NCBI GenBank assembly: GCA_946183925.1
Contig: CAMHDS010000025.1
Span: 1-32,580, forward strand
From: an uncultured Fibrobacter sp.
GTDB taxonomy: Bacteria; Fibrobacterota; Fibrobacteria; Fibrobacterales; Fibrobacteraceae
Direction: 5' to 3'
Length of the DNA stretch: 32,580 nucleotides
The position numbers were made by a program, and so were the translations under genes. The notes beneath the pieces were generated by a model. It was not told the DNA's origin. It did not search any database and saw nothing but the letters and a program-made list of their open reading frames with translations. Below are positions 1-6,526 of the stretch, piece after piece (position 1 is the stretch's first letter; each line of letters opens with the position of its first letter).

Positions 1-40
1 TGTGGCTTTCAAAAATCTTCTGATAGAGTGATTTTCCCAT
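1..40 (-). CDS. leuC: 3-isopropylmalate dehydratase large subunit, N-terminal 13 codons (partial)
   Basis: Reading leftward from the ATG at 40-38, the frame gives MGKSLYQKIFESH and continues past the window edge. This matches the usual opening of LeuC/aconitase-family large subunits (M-x-K-T/S-L-x-E/Q-K-I/V-x-x-x-H). A purine-rich AAAGAGA lies about 8 nt upstream, and a TATATTTG motif about 35-40 nt upstream could be the -10 region. LeuC isomerises 2-isopropylmalate to 3-isopropylmalate in leucine synthesis, which would fit with ilvBN in the same window. Only 13 residues are visible, so another aconitase-family member is possible. Confidence 0.5.
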   Translation of the reverse strand, partial: MGKSLYQKIFESH

Positions 41-102
41 GATTTTGTCTCTTTGTGTTTAAATTGCGGGTCAAATATAGAAAAAAAGACCGAACAGGTC
101 GC

Positions 103-465
103 CGTGAGCAACAAAGTCCCAGTTATTAAACTGGGATGGTTGCGAGAGTGAGGCGATGCCGGAGGATTTTTCGGAATATTGAGCCAAACGGTTGTCATAG
201 GGGCGGGGGAGGCCTCCCCCTCGCTACAACGACCCGTCATCCCCGCCACAATCTTGTCATCCCCGCGAAGGCGGGGATCTCCTTGCCGTTTCCGCTACCC
301 CCTCGCCTAGGGGCTCTGCCCCTAAGACCCCGTTTTTAACAAATCTTTCCCTCGATGTGTGCCTTCCCTACAACGACCGTTCGGCTCTTTTGTTAAAAAT
401 AGTACTCTGGCATCGCCTCACTCTCGCGCCCACGCCTGGTCAGTACCAGGCGCTTGCCGCTCACG
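103..465. repeat. MITE-like element with 100-nt imperfect inverted ends
   Basis: Positions 103-202 (+) and the reverse complement of 366-465 are two diverged copies of one 100-nt sequence. They share the outer CGTGAGC, a perfect 19-nt core GCGAGAGTGAGGCGATGCC (142-160 and complement 409-427) and an inner GAGCC-AACGGT-GT block. Each copy carries an 8-bp stem with a 4-nt loop at the same place (117-136 and 432-451). The two stems differ in sequence but both pair fully. Similarity stops abruptly at 103 and 465. This could be a non-autonomous mobile element or two opposed copies of a structured RNA gene. No transposase or convincing protein is encoded inside. Confidence 0.6.
205..331 (+). repeat. 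G/C-rich composite intergenic repeat, copy 1
   Basis: It begins with the perfect palindrome GGGGGAGGCCTCCCCC (205-220). Next comes a TCATCCCCGC-GAAGGC-GGGGAT REP-type hairpin at about 257-282, and then CCCCCTCGCCTAGGGGC and GCCCCTAAGACCCC (to 331). The outer modules recur inverted at 1848-1922. It looks like an intergenic REP/BIME-type mosaic and sits between the two arms of the inverted element at 103-465. Confidence 0.6.
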
Positions 466-706
466 TCACAGATTCACGACCTTCGACTGTTCACTCGGGA
501 AGCACACATCTCAGTCAATAAACAAAATGAGTGGCTATGGTTTACAAGCGTTTTGGTATCAGGAACGGTTTTTACAGGTAAGAGCCGTTCCCGCAGGAGG
601 AAACTCTTGTGACTGTTAGTCCCTGCGAGTTTCCGCCGAGAGTTCGGATCACTTGCGTATTATCGGCTATTTTCAGGAATTATAACAGGTTTTTTCTGTT
701 CTGGTT
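466..706. other. Gene-free stretch with two compound hairpins (562-591, 599-634)
   Basis: No convincing gene is present. Hairpin 1 pairs GGAACGG (562-568) with CCGTTCC (585-591) and has an inner TTAC/GTAA stem. Hairpin 2 pairs GGAAACTC (599-606) with GAGTTTCC (627-634) and has an inner GACT-gtt-AGTC stem. The two lie 7 nt apart. Neither is followed by a clear T-run, so they are not simple terminators. A structured small RNA or the end of a decayed mobile element are both possible; no known family is recognised. Confidence 0.45.
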
Positions 707-739
707 TTATCCCTGCTCATAAAGAGCCCCTATAAGACC
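704..739. repeat. 36-bp direct repeat, left copy
   Basis: This stretch is identical at 34 of 36 positions to 1600-1635; the differences are at repeat positions 9 and 11. The two copies lie in the same orientation on either side of the FISUMP gene. On the minus strand both copies read in frame as GLIGALYE followed by two residues and TAA. Confidence 0.75.
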
Positions 740-766
740 AAGAATGAATAGCAAAGTAAAGCGCAT
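707..766 (-). CDS. Possible 19-residue hydrophobic peptide
   Basis: An ATG at 766-764, preceded by the Shine-Dalgarno-like AAAGAGG (5 nt spacing), opens a short ORF translating to MRFTLLFILGLIGALYEQG and ending in TAA at 709-707. The product would be one short membrane-spanning helix, similar in size and character to type I toxin peptides. Its C-terminal half is encoded by the direct repeat that recurs at 1600-1635, where the same frame ends GLIGALYERR. It lies 43 nt downstream of the FISUMP gene on the same strand. It could also be a chance ORF within a repeat. Confidence 0.3.
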   Translation of the reverse strand: MRFTLLFILGLIGALYEQG

Positions 767-809
767 ATTAACCTCTTTTTGCAATAATTGACTATTGAAA
801 TACCCATTC

Positions 810-1541
810 TTATTTTTTTACACACCTAAGAGTGTAAAAGTATGAAAAGTAGTTTTCTTCATATAGTATTTCACCATCATCTCCCTTGAAAACAATATGT
901 TCCATAAATTCAGGTCTAGTAATTTTTTGAGTCCACCAAAACGCAGAACCTCTAAAATATGTCGAATCTTTTAAAAAACCAGGTTCTGCTTTTGGTGCTA
1001 GTATCGCCCCAGCTTCTATACCATTAAATCCACAAGTGTTAGATCCTTGGAATTTTTCACTCCAAAATTCCGATAGTAAAACATTTAAAATTTGTTGGTT
1101 TCCTCCCCCTATGGATGATAATAAAATATTCCAGTCGTCCTCTGTCGGCACATTCCATCCTGTAGGACATACAGAATCAATTATATCACGATTTGGAAGA
1201 TTTATGCCTAAATTATACCAAAGCCCACATTCTTCACAATCCTTATAAAAAGTTTGATGATTCATACTGTAATAGGTTTTATAGTTCAAATTTTGTGCCA
1301 TCCAAACCTGGTCTCCGATGGTGGTGTATCTATATTCCTGTCCATCGCGTTCATCTACGAACGTTCCGCGATTTGGCATGCCGTAGGCATTTGTCCCCTC
1401 CGTTGGGCAAACGCTTGCTGCGTCAAAAACATCGTCAGCATCGGTAGTGCAGCCATTTAGAACAACAGTCAGGATGCTGAGTACAGTCATGACTATTATA
1501 GCTTTGTGGTTTCTAACCGATTCAGGTGTTACTGAATTCAT
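810..1541 (-). CDS. FISUMP-domain lipoprotein
   Basis: This 243-residue protein has a charged N-terminus, a hydrophobic stretch (about residues 14-30) and a lipobox-like VLNGC with the lipidated Cys near residue 31. It should therefore be an exported lipoprotein. The rest matches the Fibrobacter succinogenes major paralogous (FISUMP) domain family: G-x-x-F-x-D-x-R-D-G-Q-x-Y-x-Y-x-x-I-G-x-Q-x-W-M-A-x-N-L-N-Y near the start, then CPxGWNVPTxxDW, and a C-terminal W-x-x-x-x-F-x-x-R-C-V-K. The family is expanded in Fibrobacter and its function is not established; a cell-surface role is assumed. The gene is monocistronic and flanked by 36-bp direct repeats, as if it were a mobile or duplicated paralogue cassette. 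Confidence 0.85.
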   Translation of the reverse strand: MNSVTPESVRNHKAIIVMTVLSILTVVLNGCTTDADDVFDAASVCPTEGTNAYGMPNRGTFVDERDGQEYRYTTIGDQVWMAQNLNYKTYYSMNHQTFYKDCEECGLWYNLGINLPNRDIIDSVCPTGWNVPTEDDWNILLSSIGGGNQQILNVLLSEFWSEKFQGSNTCGFNGIEAGAILAPKAEPGFLKDSTYFRGSAFWWTQKITRPEFMEHIVFKGDDGEILYEENYFSYFYTLRCVKK

Positions 1542-1599
1542 AACGAACTCCTATCTGAAGATTTTCCAGGACAGAATCTCATTCCCGCGACGGAAAACA

Positions 1600-1635
1600 G
1601 TTTTATCTCCGCTCATAAAGAGCCCCTATAAGACC
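1600..1635. repeat. 36-bp direct repeat, right copy
   Basis: Partner of 704-739 with 2 mismatches. It lies 59-94 nt upstream of the FISUMP start codon. It could be part of a leader shared by FISUMP paralogues, or the footprint of a duplication or insertion. The minus-strand frame reads GLIGALYERR then TAA. Confidence 0.75.
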
Positions 1636-2082
1636 TACTTTCTGAATATACCTTATTTTATGCGGGTTCGCAAGCGTTTTGACGCTGAAAAAATCAGAAA
1701 AAAAAGGAAGGGTTTCTTGGATTTTGTCGATTTCAACAAGCCTTTGTATAAAAGAGAGCCGTTGATTTCCATCAGGGAAAATGTCAACGGCATAACGATT
1801 CTTTCCGAACAAGAAAAGTTGAAAAGCGCAAGCTGACGATGTGTGTGGGGGTATTAGGGGGCTTGCCCCCTAGGCGAGGGGGTGGAGAGCAACGAAGTGC
1901 GAACCAGGGGGATTCTTCCCCCTTATTTGATAATTGCTGAAATTTTACACATTCGCAAGGCATTTTTTTCCGCAAAAAATAGTCTATACTAGTAGATGGG
2001 GACTGTCTCCGTCTGCCAAACGGAGGCTTTTCCGAGAAAATATGGGAATATGGCTAGAACATTAGTTGTTTTTTCTCAAAAA
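1636..2082. other. Gene-poor intergenic region
   Basis: Two overlapping opposite-strand ORFs (1447-1836 plus, 1603-1812 minus) have no recognisable family. The region contains composite repeat copy 2 (1848-1922) and a terminator-like hairpin CTCCGT-ctgccaa-ACGGAG followed by GCTTTT (2007-2030). I see no convincing gene. Confidence 0.4.
1848..1922 (-). repeat. G/C-rich composite intergenic repeat, copy 2 (inverted)
   Basis: Read on the minus strand, this has GGGGGAAGAATCCCCC, then ACCCCCTCGCCTAGGGGGC and GCCCCCTAATACCCC. The module order is the same as in copy 1 (205-331), but the middle is shorter and lacks the REP hairpin. Together the copies bracket about 1.5 kb containing the FISUMP gene. 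Confidence 0.65.
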
Positions 2083-2103
2083 TGTAATTATATTATAATT
2101 ACA
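2083..2103. promoter_or_regulatory. Palindromic operator upstream of BrnA-like gene
   Basis: GTAATTATA-T-TATAATTAC is a perfect dyad with one central base, and the flanking T/A extends it to 21 bp. It lies 15 nt upstream of the short ORF at 2118 and 56 nt upstream of the BrnA-like start. Ribbon-helix-helix antitoxins usually repress their own promoter through such short A/T-rich dyads, so autoregulation by the protein at 2159-2374 is the natural reading. The TATATTATAAT stretch could include the -10 element. Confidence 0.6.
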
Positions 2104-2117
2104 CCACGAGGTTTTAT

Positions 2118-2162
2118 ATGGAAGTAGAATTCGAGTGGCTTTTTGTTGGAGACGGAATATGA
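2118..2162 (+). pseudogene. 14-codon ORF, possible remnant of a BrnT toxin gene
   Basis: An ATG with a GAGG Shine-Dalgarno (2107-2110) opens MEVEFEWLFVGDGI, and its TGA overlaps the next ATG as ATGA (2159-2162). BrnT toxins typically begin with M-x-F-E-W or M-x-x-E-F-E-W and sit directly upstream of, and overlapping, brnA. The start, position and overlap fit brnT, but only the first seven residues resemble it. An internal deletion that joined the start to the final codons is the simplest explanation. A short leader ORF kept for translational coupling is the alternative. Confidence 0.4.
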
Positions 2163-2374
2163 AAAAGGAATATGATTTTTCTCGCATGAAGGCGGTGAAG
2201 AACCCTTATGCGGCGGCGTTGAAAAAGCAGATAACCATCCGCCTCAATTCAAGCACCATCGATTACTTCAAGAACATGGCAAAAGACGTCGGCATACCTT
2301 ACCAGACGCTTATAGATTCGTATCTCACGGACTGCGCCCTGTGCAAACGCAAACTGACAATGCGGTGGAAATAA
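2159..2374 (+). CDS. BrnA-like ribbon-helix-helix antitoxin (orphan)
   Basis: This is a 71-residue basic protein. The core K-K-Q-I-T-I-R-L-N-S-S-T-I-D-Y-F-K (about residues 22-38) followed by G-I-P-Y-Q-T-L-I-D-S-Y-L (about 45-56) matches BrnA/CopG-type ribbon-helix-helix antitoxins: a beta strand ITIRL for the DNA groove, then helices with the YQT turn. I chose the ATG at 2159 because GGAG lies 8-9 nt upstream and it overlaps the preceding short ORF; the GTG at 2135 lacks a good ribosome site. No full-length toxin is adjacent, so the protein probably now acts only as a DNA-binding autorepressor. Confidence 0.7.
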   Translation: MKKEYDFSRMKAVKNPYAAALKKQITIRLNSSTIDYFKNMAKDVGIPYQTLIDSYLTDCALCKRKLTMRWK

Positions 2375-2381
2375 AGTGCTC

Positions 2382-2428
2382 AAAAACTGATTAATTACCT
2401 AAAAAACTGATTAATCACATTAGGTAAT
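2382..2428. promoter_or_regulatory. Repeated operator-like motifs between the two antitoxin-like genes
   Basis: AAAAACTGATTAAT occurs twice with a 20-bp period (2382-2395 and 2402-2415), which puts both copies on the same face of the helix. ATTACCTA (2394-2401) and TAGGTAAT (2421-2428) form an inverted pair around the second copy. The arrangement suggests cooperative binding by a small dimeric regulator, most simply the downstream HTH protein. It is only 8 nt past the BrnA-like stop codon. Confidence 0.45.
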
Positions 2429-2560
2429 AAGATGGATGGCCGTTTTTACGCAGAAAACGGCGTTTTGTCCTATGGCATACTTTTTGCAATGCATAATAGT
2501 TTTCTTTTTACTCTTGACAGCGTATCAAAAAGGAGATACATTTGGGCTATCTCATTTATT

Positions 2561-2863
2561 ATGAAAAAGGCTAAATCGACATTTGAACGGGTTATGTCGG
2601 ACCCGAAACAAAAAAAGGCTTTTGAAAAGGAATATGCGAATTTCCTTTTGTCCGAACTGCTACTTGACGCAATGGCTCAGCAGGATATTAGCGTGCGTGC
2701 GCTGTCGAAGGCTTCAGGTATTTCGACTTCGGTAATTCAAAATTTGCGGACCATGCAGCCCGTAAACATTACGCTAAAGACGTTGAATGCGTTACTTTCA
2801 ACACTTGGATATGAACTTGTTGCTCGTAAGGGCCGTCATTGCGTGAATTTGTCCACGCCCTAA
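2561..2863 (+). CDS. XRE/HigA-type helix-turn-helix protein (orphan antitoxin-like)
   Basis: A 100-residue protein with a charged N-terminal helix region (F-E-R-V-M-S-D-P-x-Q-K-x-A-F-E-K-E-Y, residues 8-25). It is followed by a Cro/C1-type HTH at about 44-90: Q-Q-D-I-S-V-R-A-L-S-K-A-S-G-I-S-T-S-V-I-Q-N-L-R, then N-I-T-L-K-T-L-N-A-L-L-S-T-L-G-Y. This is the layout of HigA-like antitoxins. No RelE/HigB toxin is next to it. The best Shine-Dalgarno (AAGGAG, 2529-2534) lies 26 nt before the chosen ATG; it is better placed for a TTG at 2540 that opens only a 10-codon ORF. The true start or an upstream truncation is therefore uncertain. It converges with ung, 7 nt away. Confidence 0.65.
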   Translation: MKKAKSTFERVMSDPKQKKAFEKEYANFLLSELLLDAMAQQDISVRALSKASGISTSVIQNLRTMQPVNITLKTLNALLSTLGYELVARKGRHCVNLSTP

Positions 2864-2870
2864 AGTTCTC

Positions 2871-3545
2871 TTACTTCACCGACCAGTCGATAGGCTCGAT
2901 TCCCTTGCTTGCAAGGAATGCGTTTGCTTTGCTGAAATGCCTGCAGCCGAAAAATCCTCGGTAGGCCGAAAGAGGGCTCGGGTGTGGGGCGGTGAGGATC
3001 AGGTGTCCGCGGTTTGGCGCCACCAGGGCCTGTTTCTTGATGGCGAAACTGCCCCAGAGCAAGAACACCAGGTTTTCCCGCACCTGCGAGAGCCTCTGGA
3101 TGATGGTGTCGGTAAAGGTCTGCCAGCCGATTCCCGCATGGCTTGCCGCCTGGTGGGCCCGCACCGTCAGGGAGGCGTTCAGGAGCAAGATGCCCTGGTG
3201 GGCCCAGCTTTCCAGGTTCCCATGTTGCGGGGGCGTGATGCCAAGGTCGTCGTGGAGTTCCTGGAAGATATTGATGAGGGAGGGGGGCGGGTCGATTCCG
3301 TTGGGCACCGAGAAGCAGAGTCCGTGGGCCTGTCCCGGATTGTGGTAGGGGTCCTGCCCGATGATGACCGCCTTTACCTTGTCTACAGGGCAAAAGTCCA
3401 GGGCCGCAAAGATTTTCGGTCCCGGCGGGTATATCACGTGGTGTTCCGCCTTCTCCTTCAGGAGGGTTTCCTTTATTTTCTGGAAATAGGGCTGCTCGAA
3501 CTGGTCGCCCAGGAGTTTCAGCCAGGATTCTTCCAACTTGACCAT
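2871..3545 (-). CDS. ung: Uracil-DNA glycosylase, family 1
   Basis: A 224-residue, full-length family 1 enzyme that removes uracil from DNA to start base-excision repair. Visible motifs are the water-activating GQDPYH (residues 63-68, catalytic Asp65), the uracil-specificity LLLN (120-123), and the DNA-intercalating HPSPLSAYRGFFGC (188-201, catalytic His188). All key residues are intact. It is transcribed away from the histidine kinase gene, with 78 nt between their start codons. The start agrees with the family's usual N-terminus. Confidence 0.96.
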   Translation of the reverse strand: MVKLEESWLKLLGDQFEQPYFQKIKETLLKEKAEHHVIYPPGPKIFAALDFCPVDKVKAVIIGQDPYHNPGQAHGLCFSVPNGIDPPPSLINIFQELHDDLGITPPQHGNLESWAHQGILLLNASLTVRAHQAASHAGIGWQTFTDTIIQRLSQVRENLVFLLWGSFAIKKQALVAPNRGHLILTAPHPSPLSAYRGFFGCRHFSKANAFLASKGIEPIDWSVK

Positions 3546-3595
3546 AGTGTCCAGAAATTAGAAAAAACGGCCCGCCCACATTTTTCCGAAATCGT

Positions 3596-3601
3596 TATAT
3601 T
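3596..3601 (+). promoter_or_regulatory. Candidate -10 element of the histidine kinase gene
   Basis: TATATT lies 22 nt upstream of the kinase ATG. The same hexamer appears upstream of thiG (5918-5923, minus) and the outer-membrane protein gene (9626-9631), and as TATATTTG ahead of the probable leuC. No clear -35 is seen here. AAGG just before the ATG serves as ribosome site. Confidence 0.4.
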
Positions 3602-3623
3602 TAAGTTCAGTTAAGGTTGTTGT

Positions 3624-5117
3624 ATGGAAAATCTGCCTTTGATTCTTGTTTACGCCGGAAGCGCCCTGATGCTTCTCAACATCGTCCGTTACATTTTGCT
3701 GGAACGGGTTGTTCTCAGGTCGAACTACTGGGACAAGGGCCGTGGCCCACTCCACATTCCCCTGGCGCTGTTGGTCCTGTTCCTCTTGGGCTACCTAGCG
3801 GTTGGCTACGTGGGGATTTCCGACAACGTGGTTCCATCCATCCTCTTTGGCGGGAGCCTTTTTGTGTTTTTGATTCTTTCCTTGATGAAGATTATCCTCA
3901 AGAAAGTGGAAGAAGGGGAGGAATGTATCGGGGCTGTCCACAAGGACTTGAACGCGGAGAAGAAGGAACACGAGGCCAAGTCTGCATTCCTTTCTAACAT
4001 CGGTCACGATATCCGCACCCCCATGAACGAAATCATGGGCTGTGTCGCCCTTTGCAAAAAGGAAGACGCCTCCTTGCCCGAAATCAGGGAGAACCTGGCG
4101 AAGATTGAGCGTTCCTGCCAGCACCTGCTGTCGCTGGTGAACGACGTGCTGGAAATGAGCCGCCTGGAAAGCGGTAAAATCGAGACGGAAGAGTCCGCCC
4201 TGGACTTAAGGGAAATGGTAGCTGGCTGGCATGAAACATTTGCGCCTCGGATGCAAGAGAAGAACATCGACTTCACCGTGGATTGCAGCGGCGTGAAAGA
4301 CCCGCTGGTCCTTTGTTCCCGCCAGGGTTTCAACCGGGTCGTCATGAACCTCTTGAGCAACGCCTGCAAGTTTACGCCCGACGGGGGAGCGGTGTCCCTG
4401 AAACTTTCCGAGAAGCCTTCGGAAAGGGAGGGCTTTGGCCTGTACGAATTACGGGTGAAGGACAACGGAATCGGCATGACCGAAAGCATTGTGAGCCGCC
4501 TGTTCGACGCCTTTGAAATGGAGCGTTCCTCTTCGTTGAGCGGAGTCCAGGGCGTGGGCCTTGGAATGGCCATCACCAAGCGCATTGTAGACCAGATGGA
4601 CGGAAAAATCCAGGTGCAGAGCCAGTCCGGAAAGGGCACGGAGTTCGTGGTGACACTTCCCATGCGCCTGCAGTCGGCCATGCAGACCCAGTGGGGTTCC
4701 GACTTGCCGAACTGTCCGGTGAACTTTGCCGGCAAGCGGGTCCTTTTGGTAGAGGACATGGCCGTCAACCGCGAAGTGACCGGTTTGATCCTGAAAAACA
4801 TGGGCTTCGAGGTGGAATTTGCGGCAAATGGCGAGGAGGGCGTTTACAAGCTGTCCAGCGCCCATCCCGGCTACTACGACATTGTTTTGATGGATATCCA
4901 GATGCCCGTCATGGATGGTTACGAGGCCACCCGCCGGATTCGCCGTCTCGGCAATGTGGAGCAGGCTTATGTCCCCATCGTGGCCATGACCGCCAATGCC
5001 TTTAGCGCAGATATGGAAAAGGCCATGGAGGCGGGAATGAACGCCTACGTGGCCAAGCCTATCGATGTAGCGGTTCTTGAAAAGACCCTGGCAGGATTTT
5101 TCGGGAAAAAGGTCTAG
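3624..5117 (+). CDS. Membrane-bound hybrid histidine kinase / response regulator
   Basis: A 497-residue protein. Three hydrophobic segments (about 3-26, 44-64, 71-92) leave almost no extracytoplasmic sensor, so the signal is probably sensed in or near the membrane. A short helical linker leads to HisKA with the H-box [15 protein letters not shown] (phospho-acceptor His128). The ATPase domain follows with N-box [15 protein letters not shown] (241-255), G1 DNGIGM (280-285) and G2 [11 protein letters not shown] (310-320). A receiver domain (about 370-495) has acidic residues Glu377/Asp378, phospho-acceptor Asp424 in [12 protein letters not shown], and Lys478. There is no DNA-binding domain or adjacent partner, so a separate phosphotransfer protein and output regulator are expected elsewhere. 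Its last 4 nt overlap the 3' end of thiG. Confidence 0.92.
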   Translation: MENLPLILVYAGSALMLLNIVRYILLERVVLRSNYWDKGRGPLHIPLALLVLFLLGYLAVGYVGISDNVVPSILFGGSLFVFLILSLMKIILKKVEEGEECIGAVHKDLNAEKKEHEAKSAFLSNIGHDIRTPMNEIMGCVALCKKEDASLPEIRENLAKIERSCQHLLSLVNDVLEMSRLESGKIETEESALDLREMVAGWHETFAPRMQEKNIDFTVDCSGVKDPLVLCSRQGFNRVVMNLLSNACKFTPDGGAVSLKLSEKPSEREGFGLYELRVKDNGIGMTESIVSRLFDAFEMERSSSLSGVQGVGLGMAITKRIVDQMDGKIQVQSQSGKGTEFVVTLPMRLQSAMQTQWGSDLPNCPVNFAGKRVLLVEDMAVNREVTGLILKNMGFEVEFAANGEEGVYKLSSAHPGYYDIVLMDIQMPVMDGYEATRRIRRLGNVEQAYVPIVAMTANAFSADMEKAMEAGMNAYVAKPIDVAVLEKTLAGFFGKKV

Positions 5118-5896
5118 TCCCGCAAGAATCCGGTGAGCGGGTCGGAGGCGGAAGCCCCGCGCGTGAGCACGCGCCCAAGGCCTGCCAGGTAGGCCTTGCG
5201 ACCCGCCTCTATCGCAAGCTTGAAACTTTCCGCCATGAGCGTCAGGTCGCCTGCCGTCGCGAGGGCGGTATTCGCCATGATGGCCGCCGCTCCCATCTCC
5301 ATGGCGGCACAGGCTTCGGAGGGTTTTCCGATTCCCGCATCTACGATGATGGGCAAGTCGATTTCGTCAATCAGAATCTGGATGAATTCCCGAGTGGAAA
5401 GCCCCTTGTTGGATCCGATGGGGGCGGCAAGTGGCATGACTGCTGCAGCCCCTGCGTTCACCAGGTCCCTTGCCACGTTCAGGTCCGGATACATGTAGGG
5501 CATCACCACGAAACCTTCCTTTGCCAAAGTCTCCGTAGCCTTTACCGTTTCGTAGTTGTCGGGTAGCAGGTACTTGGTGTCCCGCATGATTTCGATTTTC
5601 ACGAAGTCGCCACAGCCCAGTTCTCTGGAAAGTCGTGCGATACGCACCGCCTCGTCGGCATTCCGCGCACCCGAGGTGTTTGGGAGCAGCGTCACACCCT
5701 TGGGAATGTAGTCCAGAATGTTCTCGTGGTCCTTGGTGTTTGCCCGGCGCACGGCGAGAGTCACAATCTGCGCTCCCGCGTCACGTACCGCAGCCTCGAT
5801 GAGCTTCAGCGAGTACTTGCCGGAACCAAGAATGAAACGAGACGTAAATTCGTGACCGCCGATAACGAGAGAATCTTTAACCTGAGAGTCTGCCAT
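5114..5896 (-). CDS. thiG: Thiazole synthase ThiG
   Basis: A 260-residue TIM-barrel enzyme that builds the thiazole phosphate of thiamine from 1-deoxyxylulose 5-phosphate, ThiS-thiocarboxylate and dehydroglycine. Visible features are the start [24 protein letters not shown] (71-84), the Schiff-base Lys100 in DFVKIEI, the [11 protein letters not shown] motif near 155-165, and the phosphate-binding region [10 protein letters not shown]. It stands alone: no thiS, thiF or thiH is adjacent, so the pathway is split in this genome. A TATATT motif sits 22 nt upstream. Confidence 0.96.
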   Translation of the reverse strand: MADSQVKDSLVIGGHEFTSRFILGSGKYSLKLIEAAVRDAGAQIVTLAVRRANTKDHENILDYIPKGVTLLPNTSGARNADEAVRIARLSRELGCGDFVKIEIMRDTKYLLPDNYETVKATETLAKEGFVVMPYMYPDLNVARDLVNAGAAAVMPLAAPIGSNKGLSTREFIQILIDEIDLPIIVDAGIGKPSEACAAMEMGAAAIMANTALATAGDLTLMAESFKLAIEAGRKAYLAGLGRVLTRGASASDPLTGFLRD

Positions 5897-5917
5897 AAAG
5901 CCTTCTTGTTGTGGCGG

Positions 5918-5923
5918 AATATA
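5918..5923 (-). promoter_or_regulatory. Candidate -10 element of thiG
   Basis: Minus-strand TATATT preceded by TTTTTC, 22 nt upstream of the thiG ATG and directly after the ilvBN terminator hairpin. It resembles the other TATATT motifs of this window. Confidence 0.4.
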
Positions 5924-5924
5924 G

Positions 5925-5952
5925 AAAAATCCGCCCGAAGTTCGGACGGATT
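5925..5952 (-). terminator. Rho-independent terminator of ilvBN
   Basis: On the minus strand AATCCG-t-CCGAA-c-TTCGG-g-CGGATT forms a long hairpin followed by TTTTTC. It lies about 65 nt after the ilvN stop codon, and no other minus-strand gene ends here. A second hairpin, GCGAGAGC-ttt-GCTCTCGC, sits exactly at the ilvN stop (5999-6017). Confidence 0.75.
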
Positions 5953-6016
5953 CTTTAGTGAATGAATTCCGAAATCCGAATTCCGGACTCCGAATTGTGC
6001 GAGAGCTTTGCTCTCG

Positions 6017-6517
6017 CTACGTCTTGTCTTCCCCGCGGAGCATGATGACCTTGCCCGTGCGGATGTATTCCACGATTTCGAATTTCTGGAGCAGGCTCTT
6101 CAGGTTGTCCACCTTGTCGCTGCTTCCGGTAATCTGGATAATCATGGACTTTTCGGTCATGTCTACGGTATGGGCCTTGAAGTGGTCGCAGAGCTGCAGC
6201 ACTTCGGTCCTCTGGTCCGGAGAACAGCGCACCTTGATGAGGGCCAGTTCCTTTTCCACCGCGTTGGTGTCGGTATGGTCCTTGGCCTGCACCACGTCCA
6301 CCAGCTTTTCCAGCTGCTTGATAATCTGCATCAGGATTTCGGGGTTTCCATGGGCGATGATGTTCATGCGGCTGAAATTCGGGTCCAGAGTGGGGGAGAC
6401 CACCAGGGAATCGATGTTGTAGCCACGACGGGAGAACACGAGGGCGATACGCACCAGCACGCCGGGGCGGTTCGCAACCAACAGACTAATAGAATGTGCC
6501 TTATCAATCATTTTCAA
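6017..6517 (-). CDS. ilvN: Acetolactate synthase small (regulatory) subunit
   Basis: A 166-residue regulatory subunit of acetohydroxyacid synthase. The N-terminal ACT domain (about residues 8-80) shows H-S-I-S-L-L-V-A-N-R-P-G-V-L-V-R-I, then the G-Y-N-I-D-S-L motif that in this family helps bind valine. The C-terminal half (V-E-K-E-L-A-L-I-K-V onward) matches the ALS small-subunit C domain. It activates IlvB and gives end-product inhibition. The length is like that of IlvH/IlvN of many bacteria. It starts 9 nt after ilvB stops, in one operon that ends at the hairpin near 5940. Confidence 0.95.
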   Translation of the reverse strand: MKMIDKAHSISLLVANRPGVLVRIALVFSRRGYNIDSLVVSPTLDPNFSRMNIIAHGNPEILMQIIKQLEKLVDVVQAKDHTDTNAVEKELALIKVRCSPDQRTEVLQLCDHFKAHTVDMTEKSMIIQITGSSDKVDNLKSLLQKFEIVEYIRTGKVIMLRGEDKT

Positions 6518-6526
6518 ATCCTCCTA

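Noticed and set aside
136..619. ORFs of 67 and 86 codons on the plus strand in the repeat region
   Set aside because: They are translations of REP-type and composite repeats (for example VIPAKAGIS) and the inverted element; no ribosome sites or protein-like composition.
1447..1836. 129-codon plus ORF and opposing 69-codon minus ORF (1603-1812)
   Set aside because: The first is antisense to the FISUMP signal peptide and runs through a direct repeat; the two overlap in opposite strands and neither shows a recognised family or good ribosome site.
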